Positions 16,306 through 24,250 of a stretch of DNA of 64,000 nucleotides are shown piece after piece. Numbering within the stretch: position 1 is the first letter of the stretch; every line of letters starts with the position of its first letter. Both the position numbers and the translations under genes were made by a program. The notes beneath the pieces are model-generated. The model did no database searches and was not told the DNA's origin. It saw only the letters and a program-made list of their open reading frames with translations. The DNA is from Streptomyces sp. HPF1205 (GTDB taxonomy: Bacteria > Actinomycetota > Actinomycetes > Streptomycetales > Streptomycetaceae), in contig NZ_JAINVH010000017.1 in NCBI RefSeq assembly GCF_020400825.1, positions 62,001 to 126,000 of the forward strand, given 5' to 3'.

Positions 16306-18077
16306 AGCGTCTTCTGGTCCTTCTCGATCGCGGCGCGGAGCACCTCGCGGTCGTCGAAGGGGCGTACCACTCCGGCGATGTCCTGGCCCTGCTCGTGGCC
16401 CTTGCCGGCCACCAGCACGATGTCTCCCGGCCGCGCGCGGGCGACCGCGCCGGCGATCGCCGCGGCCCGGTCGGGCTCGACGACGACGTGTCCGCGCCGG
16501 TCCGCCGGCACCGTCAGTGCGCCGTCCAGCATGGCGGCGAGAATCGCCAGCGGATCCTCCGAGCGCGGGTTGTCCGAGGTGAGGACGGCGGTGTCGGCGA
16601 GCGCGGCGACGGCCGCGCCCATGGGTCCGCGCTTGGAGCGGTCCCGGTCGCCGCCGCAGCCCAGCACGCAGTGCACCCGGCCCTTCGTGGTGCCGCGCAG
16701 CGCGCGCAGCACGGACTCCACGGCGTCGGTCTTGTGCGCGTAGTCCACGACGGCGAGATACGGCTGGCCGGCGTCCACCCGCTCCAGGCGGCCCGGTACG
16801 CCGGGCACGGCCGCGATGCCGTCCGCGGCGGCCTGCGGGTCCAGCCCGGCGGCGGCCAGGGCGGCGATCGCGGCGAGGGTGTTGGCGACGTTGAACGGGC
16901 CGGGCAGCGGGGCGGTCGCCCGTACCAGCTCGCCCTTGGGCCCGATCACGGTGAAGCGGCTGTCCAGCAGCCCGGCCTCGACGTCCTCGGCCCGCCAGTC
17001 CGCGTCGAGGCGGCCCTGCGCGGAATAGGTGACCAGGGGCACGGTGGCCTCGGCGACCAGGCGGCGGCCGTACTCGTCGTCGAGGTTGACCACGCCCAAG
17101 CGGCTGCGGCGCGGGGTGAACAGCTGCGCCTTGGCCTGGAAGTAGTCCTCCATGCCGGAGTGGAACTCCATGTGCTCGGGGCTGAGGTTGGTGAAGACGG
17201 CCACGTCGAAGACGGCGCCGTCGACCCGGCCGAGCACCAGGGCGTGGCTGGAGACCTCCATCACGACCGACTCGACGCCCCGCTCGCGCATCACCGCGAA
17301 CAGCGCCTGCAGGTCGGTGGCCTCGGGGGTGGTGCGCTCGCTCTTGATCCGCTCGTCGCCGACGCGGGTCTCGACGGTGCCGATCAGCCCGGTCCGGCCG
17401 CTGCGGGCCCCCCGCAGCCCGCCCTCGGCCAGGTAGGAGGTGGTCGTCTTGCCGGAGGTGCCGGTGATGCCGATCCGCAGCAGGCCGTCGCCCGGCTCGT
17501 CGTACACCGCTGCGGCCAGTGCGCCCATCACGGCCCTGGGGTCGGGCACGGTGAGCACGGGCAGCCCGGTGGCGGCGGCGCGCTCGGCGCCCGCCTCGTC
17601 GGTCAGTACGGCGGTGGCGCCCGCGGCCGCGGCCTGGGCGGCGAAGTCGGCGCCGTGCACGTTGGCGCCGGGCAGGGCGGCGTACAGGTCGCCGGGGCGC
17701 ACCGCGCGCGAGTCGTGGGTGATGCCGGTCACAAGGGCGGCGCCGTCCGGCGCGGGCACGCCTTCCGGCGCGGGCGCATCGTCCGTTACGGGCACGCCTT
17801 CCGGTACGGGTGCGCCGTCCCCTGCCGGCGTCCACTGCCGCGTCCTGAGGAGCGCGGCGAGGTCGGCCAGCGGTTTCGGACGCGTATGTGCCGGCCGGGG
17901 CAGGCCCGGCCGGGCGAGGGTCGGCTGATCAGCGTTGGGCACGGCCGTGAGGTTACCCGCCGTGCCGGGGTTCGGGCCAAAAGGGGGCCGGGCCCGCGGG
18001 TGCGGGTCGCGGGTCGCGGCTCCTCGCGGCCGGGAGCCGCGGCCGCCCTGGTCAGGGTCATTGCTTGTCATGATCAT
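16302..18077 (-). CDS. murE: UDP-MurNAc-dipeptide--diaminopimelate ligase MurE
   Basis: Cytosolic Mur ligase that adds diaminopimelate to UDP-MurNAc-L-Ala-D-Glu. The P-loop GTSGKTTTS (206-214) and the DNPR motif that selects diaminopimelate are present; Streptomyces uses the LL isomer. I start it at the ATG at 18077, which overlaps the ftsI stop (ATGA) and gives 591 residues; a second ATG lies 6 bases later and a GTG at codon 47. The first 115 residues are disordered and include a repeated Pro-Glu-Gly-Val-Pro unit (about 88-112), longer than in most MurE. Whether all of it is translated is uncertain. Confidence 0.93.
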   Translation of the reverse strand: MIMTSNDPDQGGRGSRPRGAATRDPHPRARPPFGPNPGTAGNLTAVPNADQPTLARPGLPRPAHTRPKPLADLAALLRTRQWTPAGDGAPVPEGVPVTDDAPAPEGVPAPDGAALVTGITHDSRAVRPGDLYAALPGANVHGADFAAQAAAAGATAVLTDEAGAERAAATGLPVLTVPDPRAVMGALAAAVYDEPGDGLLRIGITGTSGKTTTSYLAEGGLRGARSGRTGLIGTVETRVGDERIKSERTTPEATDLQALFAVMRERGVESVVMEVSSHALVLGRVDGAVFDVAVFTNLSPEHMEFHSGMEDYFQAKAQLFTPRRSRLGVVNLDDEYGRRLVAEATVPLVTYSAQGRLDADWRAEDVEAGLLDSRFTVIGPKGELVRATAPLPGPFNVANTLAAIAALAAAGLDPQAAADGIAAVPGVPGRLERVDAGQPYLAVVDYAHKTDAVESVLRALRGTTKGRVHCVLGCGGDRDRSKRGPMGAAVAALADTAVLTSDNPRSEDPLAILAAMLDGALTVPADRRGHVVVEPDRAAAIAGAVARARPGDIVLVAGKGHEQGQDIAGVVRPFDDREVLRAAIEKDQKTL

Positions 18078-20098
18078 CTCGTTTTGCCGCCGGGCGTGGT
18101 GGCCGGCGGCCCGGGGTCGAAGTCGATCGGCAGGTCCGGCGCCTTGGTGCCGGTCGGCGGCACCCGCAGCGTCTTGAGGGCGAACTCCATCACCTGCTTG
18201 AACACCGGACCGCAGATCGAGCCGCCGTAGTAGCTGCCGCGGGTCGGGTTCTGGATGACGCAGGAGACGGTCAGCCGGGGGTTGTCGGCGGGCGCGAAGC
18301 CCAGGAACGAGGCGGTGTAGCCCTTGTAGCGGCCGGTCAGCGGATCCACCCGGTTGGCCGTACCGGTCTTGCCCGCCACCCGGTAGCCGTCGATCCGGGC
18401 GTGGATGCCGGTGCCCTGTTCGCTGCCGACCACGGACTCCAGCATCTGCGAGAGCGTCTTCGCGGTGCTGCTGCTGACCACCCGGGTCCTCGTCGGCGCC
18501 GGCGCGGGCACGAACTTCCCGTCCGGCCCGGTGGTGCCGCGGATCAGCGTGGGCTGCACGCGCACCCCGCCGTTGGCGATGGTGGAGTACACCGAGGTGG
18601 CCTGCAGGGCGTTGAGCGACAGGCCCTGGCCGAAGGGGATGGTGAACTGCTGGGAGGCGTTCCACTTGTCCGGCGGCGCCAGGATGCCGGGCGTCTCGCC
18701 CGGGAAGCCGAGCCCGGTGGGCCGGCCGATGCCGAACTTGCGCAGGTAGGAGTACAGCACCCGGTCGGCCTCCGCCTGGGTGGAGCCGAGGTGCTGGGTG
18801 GCCAGGATGGTGCCGATGTTGCTGGACTTGGCCAGCACCCCGTTGAGGGTGAGGTACCAGGTGCCGTGGTCCACGTCGTCGTGGAAGATCCGGTCGGCCC
18901 GCGGCAGGGTGCCGGGGACGGTGACGCGGGTGGTGGGGGTGGCGGTGCCGGTGTCGAGGACGGCGGCCATGGACATCAGCTTGCTGACGCTGCCGGGCTC
19001 GTAGGCGTCCTGCACCGCCGCGTTGCCCAGTGCCCGCGGGTCGGCGTGCGACAGGTCGTTCGGGTCGTAGCCCGGGGCGTCGGCCATGGCGAGGATCTCG
19101 CCGGTGCGGGAGTCCTGCACGATCACGTAGCCGCGGTCCGCGGCGGACTGCTCGACCTGGGCGCTGATGGCGCTCTGCGCGGCCCACTGGATGTCGCGGT
19201 CGAGGGTCAGCTCGACGTCCGTGCCGGGGATCGCCGGGTGCTCCTGGGCGCCCGCGGTGGGGATCTGGTGGCCGGCGGACTGCTCATAGCGGACCTCGCC
19301 GTTGGTGCCGGCCAGCTCCTTGTCGAGCATCGACTCCAGGCCGCCGGCGCCCTTGCCCCGGCTGTTGACGAAGCCGATGACGCCGGCGGCGAGGTCGCCG
19401 TTGGGGTACACGCGCTTGGTGTGCGGCTCGCTGAACACGCCGGCCAGCACGTCGGCGCCCTGGCCTCTGGCGGCCTTGGCGGCGAAGGAGCTCTTGAGGT
19501 CCTTGATCTGCTGCCAGACCTGCGGGGACTGCTGCCTGGCGATGATCTGGTAGCGCGAGCCGGGTGCGGCGAGCTGCCTGGCGATGGTGGCCGCGTCCCC
19601 GCCGACGATGGGCGCGAGCAGTTCGGCGGCCTGCTGCGGGGCGTCGCCGACCTTGGCCTGAGCGGGGGTGAACAGGTACGGGTCGGCGGTGATGTCGAAG
19701 GCGTCCACGGTGGCGGCGAGTGCCACGCCCGAGCGGTCGGTGATGGTGCCGCGATCGGCGACGACCTCGTGGGTGACCCACCGGTTGACGGCGGCCTTGG
19801 CGGCGTACGCGGAGGCGTCCACCACCTGCACCTGGAGCAGCCGCACCACGAAGGCGGCCATCACCAAGGTGAGCGCCAGGCCGACCAGCCGCAGCCTGGG
19901 CCGCGGGCTGCCCAGCCGTACACCGCGCGGTCCACGGGGGCCGCGGGGCCCGCTGGGGCCACGGGGTCCGCGCGGGGCGCCCGGCAGCCGGCCGGACGGT
20001 GTACGGGGCCGGCCGGGGCGGGGAGCGCCCGCCCGCGGCGCCGCGCCGGTGCGGCGGACCGGCCCGGGCGCTCCTCCTGCTTGGCTCACGTCGGTCAC
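18074..20098 (-). CDS. ftsI: septal peptidoglycan transpeptidase FtsI (PBP3 type)
   Basis: Class B penicillin-binding protein that cross-links septal peptidoglycan with FtsW. The 674-residue product has a cytoplasmic tail rich in Pro/Arg/Gly with a collagen-like GPRGPSGPRG repeat (about 41-59) and one membrane anchor (about 70-90). A PBP dimerisation domain precedes the transpeptidase domain with catalytic S370-xx-K373, the SSN motif (KSSNIGT) and K577-T-G. It overlaps ftsL upstream and murE downstream by four bases each. Confidence 0.97.
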   Translation of the reverse strand: MTDVSQAGGAPGPVRRTGAAPRAGAPRPGRPRTPSGRLPGAPRGPRGPSGPRGPRGPRGVRLGSPRPRLRLVGLALTLVMAAFVVRLLQVQVVDASAYAAKAAVNRWVTHEVVADRGTITDRSGVALAATVDAFDITADPYLFTPAQAKVGDAPQQAAELLAPIVGGDAATIARQLAAPGSRYQIIARQQSPQVWQQIKDLKSSFAAKAARGQGADVLAGVFSEPHTKRVYPNGDLAAGVIGFVNSRGKGAGGLESMLDKELAGTNGEVRYEQSAGHQIPTAGAQEHPAIPGTDVELTLDRDIQWAAQSAISAQVEQSAADRGYVIVQDSRTGEILAMADAPGYDPNDLSHADPRALGNAAVQDAYEPGSVSKLMSMAAVLDTGTATPTTRVTVPGTLPRADRIFHDDVDHGTWYLTLNGVLAKSSNIGTILATQHLGSTQAEADRVLYSYLRKFGIGRPTGLGFPGETPGILAPPDKWNASQQFTIPFGQGLSLNALQATSVYSTIANGGVRVQPTLIRGTTGPDGKFVPAPAPTRTRVVSSSTAKTLSQMLESVVGSEQGTGIHARIDGYRVAGKTGTANRVDPLTGRYKGYTASFLGFAPADNPRLTVSCVIQNPTRGSYYGGSICGPVFKQVMEFALKTLRVPPTGTKAPDLPIDFDPGPPATTPGGKTR

Positions 20099-20586
20099 CT
20101 GCCGGGAGTGGGTGCGGTCGCCGGGCCGCCGGCGGCCGCGGTCGGTCCTTGGCCGGACGCGGTCGGCGTGCCCTGCGGCGGTGAGGGCTCGGCGGTGGCC
20201 GGCCGGGTGGTGCCGCGCACGGTGCCGTCCGGGGCGAGGAACGCCGGGTTGCCGCCGGGGACCATGCCCAGCTCGCGGGCGCGCCGGTCGAGCGCGCCCG
20301 GGGCGCCGTACCCGTCGACCTCCTGCTGGAGCTGCTGCTGCTCGTCGGTGTACTGCGTGGTCTCCTTCTGCAGCTTGTTCAGCTCGAAGGAGTCCCGGTT
20401 GACGGCCGCGTTCAGCAGCAGCAGCGCGATCAGTCCGCCGGCCAGAAGCGTCACGACGAGTACGACGAACGGGGTGCGGGCGGCGGTTGCGGCCGCCGGG
20501 CGCAGGGCCCGGCCCGGGCCCCGCGGGCCCGGGCCGCCGGGCCGTTGTCCCGGGCCCCAGGGCCGCCCGCGCAGCGGTCCGCTCAC
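20095..20586 (-). CDS. ftsL: FtsL-like septum formation initiator
   Basis: Small bitopic divisome protein that, with FtsB/DivIC and FtsQ, controls FtsW/FtsI activity. The GTG at 20586 overlaps the rsmH stop (GTGA) and gives 163 residues. A basic Gly/Pro-rich N-terminus is followed by one membrane helix (about 38-58, VVLVVTLLAGGLIALLLLNA) and a coiled coil (FELNKLQKETTQYTDEQQQL). A Pro/Ala/Thr-rich tail completes it. Sequence conservation in this family is low, so the call rests on topology and its position between rsmH and ftsI (Rv2164c position). Confidence 0.85.
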   Translation of the reverse strand: MSGPLRGRPWGPGQRPGGPGPRGPGRALRPAAATAARTPFVVLVVTLLAGGLIALLLLNAAVNRDSFELNKLQKETTQYTDEQQQLQQEVDGYGAPGALDRRARELGMVPGGNPAFLAPDGTVRGTTRPATAEPSPPQGTPTASGQGPTAAAGGPATAPTPGR

Positions 20587-21584
20587 AGCACGTCCTCCCG
20601 GATGCGTTCGGCGGCGCGCAGCCGGGCCGGCGCCGCCCTGCGGTTCTCGGCGATCTCGTCCTCCGTGGGCAGCTCGGCGCCCCGGGTGAGCAGCTTCAGC
20701 CGGGGCTGGTACCGCTCGGGCACCACCGGCAGGCCGGGCGGCGCGGTGCTCGCCGCGCCCGCCGCGAAGACCTGCTTGACCAGCCGGTCCTCCAGCGAGT
20801 GGTACGACAGCACGGCGATCCGGCCGCCCACCCCGAGCGCGGCGACCGCCGCGGGCACCGCCCGCTCCAGCACCGCGAGCTCCCCGTTGACCTCGATCCG
20901 CAGCGCCTGGAACGTGCGCTTGGCGGGGTTGCCGCCGGTCCGCTTGGCGGCCTGCGGCAGCGCCTGCCGGATCAGCTCGACCAGGCGCGCGCTGGTGGTG
21001 AACGGCTCGCGCGCCCGCTCGCGCACCACGGCCTCCACGATCTTGCGGGCGAACTTCTCCTCGCCGTAGGTGCGCAGGATCCGCACCAGCTCGCCGGGCG
21101 GATAGGTGTTGAGCACCTCGGCCGCGCTGATGCCCGTCGACTGGTCCATCCGCATGTCCAGCGGCGCGTCCTGGGCATAGGCGAACCCCCGCTCGGCCTC
21201 GTCCAGTTGCATCGAGGACACCCCGAGGTCGAACAGCACGCCCTGGACGCGGGGGATGCCCAGGCGGGCCAGGACGGCGGGCAGCTCGTCGTAGACCGCG
21301 TGGACGAGGGTGGCGCGGTCGCCGAAGGGCGCCAGGCGGCGCGCGGACAGCTCCAGGGCGGCCGGGTCGCGGTCGAGGGCGACCAGCCGGGCGGCGGGGA
21401 AGGCGCGCAGCAGGGCCTCGCTGTGCCCGCCCAGGCCCAAGGTGGCGTCCACCACCACGGGGCCGGGGGCCGCGGGGTCGCCCGGGCCGGCGAGCGCGGG
21501 TGCCAGCAGGTCGAGGCAGCGGCGCAGCATCACGGGGACGTGCCGCGGTTCCTCGGGGCGCTCGGCCGGGTGGATGTCGTTCAT
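20583..21584 (-). CDS. rsmH: 16S rRNA (cytosine1402-N4)-methyltransferase RsmH
   Basis: SAM-dependent methyltransferase acting on C1402 in the ribosomal P site; formerly MraW. The product shows the SAM motif DATLGLGGH (46-54), the FDLGVSSMQLDEAERGF block and AVLSYHSLEDR. I chose the ATG at 21584 (333 residues), which starts just before the conserved RHVPVML. The frame stays open to 21923, but the extra 113 residues come from a repeat-rich leader and do not resemble RsmH. Its ribosome-binding site is weak (ACGAG). First gene of the 4-base-overlap chain. Confidence 0.95.
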   Translation of the reverse strand: MNDIHPAERPEEPRHVPVMLRRCLDLLAPALAGPGDPAAPGPVVVDATLGLGGHSEALLRAFPAARLVALDRDPAALELSARRLAPFGDRATLVHAVYDELPAVLARLGIPRVQGVLFDLGVSSMQLDEAERGFAYAQDAPLDMRMDQSTGISAAEVLNTYPPGELVRILRTYGEEKFARKIVEAVVRERAREPFTTSARLVELIRQALPQAAKRTGGNPAKRTFQALRIEVNGELAVLERAVPAAVAALGVGGRIAVLSYHSLEDRLVKQVFAAGAASTAPPGLPVVPERYQPRLKLLTRGAELPTEDEIAENRRAAPARLRAAERIREDVL

Positions 21585-21676
21585 CGGGCTCGTTCTGCTC
21601 GGTGCGGGCGTGGGTACGGGGCGGTCTGCCGGTCTGCGGGTGTCCGGTTCTGCGGGTCTGCGGTTCCTCGGGTCTG

Positions 21677-21718
21677 CGGTCCTGCCAGTCTGCCGGTCCT
21701 GCCAGTCTGCCGGTCCTC
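21677..21718. repeat. 17-base direct repeat before rsmH
   Basis: The unit CGGTCCTGCCAGTCTGC occurs exactly at 21677-21693 and 21694-21710, followed by a partial copy (CGGTCCTC). It lies in non-coding leader DNA about 95 bases upstream of the chosen rsmH start. Confidence 0.8.
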
Positions 21719-21760
21719 GGGTGAGGGGCGTGGAGCGGCTCCCCTGGTCCGCTGCCCCAC

Positions 21761-21790
21761 GGGCGGGGACGTAGAACCGGGTCCCCGCCC
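21761..21790. other. hairpin in the mraZ-rsmH leader
   Basis: GGGCGGGGAC pairs perfectly with GTCCCCGCCC around a 10-base loop. No U-run follows on either strand. It could be a partial terminator or an RNA-stability element between mraZ and rsmH. Confidence 0.45.
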
Positions 21791-21919
21791 GCTCTGCAGA
21801 AACGTTCCCCTGGCACCGGGGAAGTGGTGCCAGCGGAACCGGGAGCGGGAGGAGGCCGAGCCGTACGTCCGCGCGCGCGACGGTGGTACGCGGTGGGGCG
21901 CGCGGGTGCGTGGCCGCGC

Positions 21920-22351
21920 TCACAGTAATCCGGGCGGAACCTCCTGGGACAGGGCCGAAAAGGTGTCTTCCTGGTCCGCCAGGTAGCGCTCCCAGGCGTC
22001 CGCGGCCCAGATCTCCACCCGGCTGTTGGCGCCGATCACCGCGCAGTCGCGGACCAGCCCCGCGTACTCCCGCAGCGGCTGCGGGACGGTGACCCGGCCC
22101 TGCCTGTCGGGCACCTCGTCGTGGGCGCCCGCGAACAGCACCCGCAGGTAGTCACGGGCGGACTTGGAGGTCAGCGGCGCGGCGGACAGCCGCTCGGTGG
22201 CCGCCTTGAAGCCGTCCAGGGGCCATACGCACAGGCAGCGCTCGTGGCCGCGGGTGATCACCAGACCGTCGGCGAGCTGCTCGCGGAACCTGGCGGGCAG
22301 CACCAGCCGGTTCTTGTCGTCCAGCCGCGGGGTGTACGTCCCGAGGAACAT
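21920..22351 (-). CDS. mraZ: transcriptional regulator MraZ
   Basis: AbrB-fold DNA-binding protein that represses its own dcw operon in E. coli and is the first gene of the cluster in most bacteria. The 143-residue product begins MFLGTYTPRLDDKNRLVLPA and carries two SpoVT/AbrB-like halves, with the second DxxGR-type signature in PDRQGRVTVPQPLREYAG. The ATG at 22351 has GTGGAGG about 9 bases upstream. An open frame extends further upstream over the promoter and is not real. Its promoter contains four MraZ-type boxes. Confidence 0.97.
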   Translation of the reverse strand: MFLGTYTPRLDDKNRLVLPARFREQLADGLVITRGHERCLCVWPLDGFKAATERLSAAPLTSKSARDYLRVLFAGAHDEVPDRQGRVTVPQPLREYAGLVRDCAVIGANSRVEIWAADAWERYLADQEDTFSALSQEVPPGLL

Positions 22352-22377
22352 GCGTGCACACCTCCACGCCACGGCGG

Positions 22378-22423
22378 CCGACCCCACTTCGCGCCACTTT
22401 ACTCCACCCTGCCCCACCGTCAA
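22378..22423 (-). promoter_or_regulatory. mraZ promoter overlapped by four MraZ boxes
   Basis: On the minus strand, TTGACG (22423-22418) and TAAAGT (22401-22396) are 16 bases apart, a vegetative-type promoter. Immediately after the -35, the sequence GTGGGGCAGG GTGGAGTAAA is followed by GTGGCGCGAA GTGGGGTCGG. This gives four GTGGNG boxes with exact 10-base period (22417, 22407, 22397 and 22387 as first bases). Characterised MraZ proteins bind TGGGN-N5 direct repeats, so boxes sitting on the spacer, the -10 and the start site suggest autorepression. Confidence 0.75.
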
Positions 22424-22483
22424 CGAACGGCCCACGTGGGCGCGCCCTGCGGCACGCGGGCCGCGCACGCTAACGTCGGGGAC

Positions 22484-23050
22484 ATGTCGACCGAATCCAG
22501 CGGCCTGTCCGCGTCCACGCAGTCCACCGCGTCCGCCGCTTCCGCGCAGTCCACCGCGTCCGTGACCGACAAGCTCGTCGAGGCGAACACGCGCTACGCA
22601 GCCGAGTTCCACGACCCGGGCATGGACGCCCGGCCCGTCCTGCAGGTGGCGGTCGTCGCCTGCATGGACGCCCGTATCGACCTGCACAAGGCGCTCGGCC
22701 TCGAACTCGGCGACTGCCACACCATCCGCAACGCCGGCGGGGTGGTCACCGACGACACCATCCGTTCGCTGGCCATCAGTCAGCGGGCCCTCGGCACCCG
22801 CTCGGTGGTACTGATCCACCACACCGGCTGCGGCATGCAGTCGATCACCGAGGACTTCCGCGCCGAGCTGGAGGCCGAAGTGGGGCAGCGGCCCACCTGG
22901 GCGGTCGAGGCGTTCACCGACGTGGACCAGGACGTCCGGCAGTCCATGGCACGGGTGCGCACCTCCCCGTTCCTGCGCCACACCGATGACGTGCGGGGCT
23001 TCGTCTTCGACGTGCACACCGGCCTGCTGCGGGAAATCACGAACCAGTAA
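22484..23050 (+). CDS. beta-carbonic anhydrase
   Basis: Cytosolic zinc enzyme interconverting CO2 and bicarbonate. The 188-residue product has the zinc ligands C60, H113 and C116 (CMDAR and HHTGCG) and the catalytic D62-R64 dyad, as in compact actinobacterial beta-CAs. The ATG at 22484 lies 7 bases after TAACGT (22471-22476), so the mRNA is probably leaderless; there is no ribosome-binding site. The first 28 residues are a Ser/Thr/Ala/Gln tail with a duplicated QSTAS unit. Divergent from mraZ. Confidence 0.9.
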   Translation: MSTESSGLSASTQSTASAASAQSTASVTDKLVEANTRYAAEFHDPGMDARPVLQVAVVACMDARIDLHKALGLELGDCHTIRNAGGVVTDDTIRSLAISQRALGTRSVVLIHHTGCGMQSITEDFRAELEAEVGQRPTWAVEAFTDVDQDVRQSMARVRTSPFLRHTDDVRGFVFDVHTGLLREITNQ

Positions 23051-23197
23051 CGGCTGCCGAGTGACGTGGGCCGCCGCCTGAGGGAAGAATGCATCGTGCG
23101 GCACCACTCGCCCGAGGCGAGCGTTGCGCAATCGGGGAGGGCCGGTCCGGGATGACCGCGACCCTGCGGTCCCCAGGAACAGGCCGAGGAGTACCGG

Positions 23198-24250
23198 GTG
23201 ACGACCTTTGACGCACGAGCGAACCTGAGCGATCTGACCACGACCGCGGAGAGGGTTCGCCGTAGCGTGGAGAACGTGATCGAGGGCAAGCCCGAGGTCG
23301 TGCGGATCGCGGTCACCGTGCTGCTGGCCGAGGGGCACCTGCTGATCGAGGACGTGCCGGGGGTGGGCAAGACGATGCTGTCCAAGGCCCTGGCACGTTC
23401 CATCGACTGCTCGGTGCGGCGGATCCAGTTCACGCCGGACCTGCTTCCCTCGGACATCACCGGGGTGAGCGTCTTCGACCAGCAGCAGCGGGACTTCGAG
23501 TTCAAGCCGGGCGCGATCTTCGCGCAGATCGTGGTCGGCGACGAGATCAACCGGGCCTCGCCCAAGACGCAGTCGGCGCTGCTGGAGTCGATGGAGGAGC
23601 GCCAGGTCACCATCGACGGCACCACCTACGAACTGCCCAGCCCCTTCATGGTGATCGCCACCCAGAACCCGGTGGAGATGGAGGGCACGTACCCGCTGCC
23701 CGAGGCGCAGCGGGACCGCTTCACCGCGCGGGTCTCCATCGGCTACCCCAGCCCTGACGCCGAGCTGAAGATGCTCGACGTGCACGGCGGTGTCTCCCCG
23801 CTGGACGACCTGGAGCCGGTGGCGCACGCGCACGAGATCGTCAAGCTCATCGAGGCGGTCCGCCAGGTGCACGTCTCCGACCCGGTGCGGCGGTACGCGG
23901 TCGCGCTGGTCGGCGCCACCCGCACCCACCCCGACCTGCGTCTGGGCGCCTCCCCCCGGGCCACCTTGCACCTGGTACGAGCGGCCCGCGCCTCGGCCGC
24001 GCTCGACGGCCGGGACTACGTGCTGCCCGACGACGTGCAGGCGCTGGCCGGCGCCGTGCTCGCGCACCGGCTGCTGCCCACCGCGCAGGCGCAGCTCAAC
24101 CGGCGCACCCCGGAGCAGGTGGTGGCCGAGATCGTGCAGCGGGTGCCGGTGCCCGATCCCTCCGCCGGACGGGGACCGGCCCCCGCCGGGGGCTGGCCGC
24201 AGCCGCCGGCCGGCCGGCCGCAGGGCCCCGCGGGCACGCGGGGGCTGTGA
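23198..24250 (+). CDS. MoxR family AAA+ ATPase
   Basis: AAA+ chaperone-like ATPase of the MoxR group, usually encoded with DUF58 and transglutaminase-like proteins and thought to help assemble or activate partner proteins. The 350-residue product has Walker A GVGKT (55-59), Walker B VVGDEINR (112-119), a sensor I ATQNP stretch and a lid domain. The tail is Pro/Gly-rich. GTG start at 23198 with GAGGAG upstream. Its stop overlaps the next gene start, making a three-gene operon. Confidence 0.93.
   Translation: MTTFDARANLSDLTTTAERVRRSVENVIEGKPEVVRIAVTVLLAEGHLLIEDVPGVGKTMLSKALARSIDCSVRRIQFTPDLLPSDITGVSVFDQQQRDFEFKPGAIFAQIVVGDEINRASPKTQSALLESMEERQVTIDGTTYELPSPFMVIATQNPVEMEGTYPLPEAQRDRFTARVSIGYPSPDAELKMLDVHGGVSPLDDLEPVAHAHEIVKLIEAVRQVHVSDPVRRYAVALVGATRTHPDLRLGASPRATLHLVRAARASAALDGRDYVLPDDVQALAGAVLAHRLLPTAQAQLNRRTPEQVVAEIVQRVPVPDPSAGRGPAPAGGWPQPPAGRPQGPAGTRGL

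Larger units (their letters stand above)
21585..21919. other. 335-base mraZ-rsmH gap with repeats and hairpins
   Basis: No convincing gene. From the rsmH side it holds a degenerate TCTGCGGG/TCTGCCGG repeat tract (about 21627-21720), which contains an exact 17-base tandem repeat. Two clean hairpins follow: a 10-bp stem at 21761-21790 and a 7-bp stem at 21811-21832. On the minus strand this is the leader of the large wall operon, so the hairpins could shape read-through from mraZ to rsmH. Confidence 0.6.
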
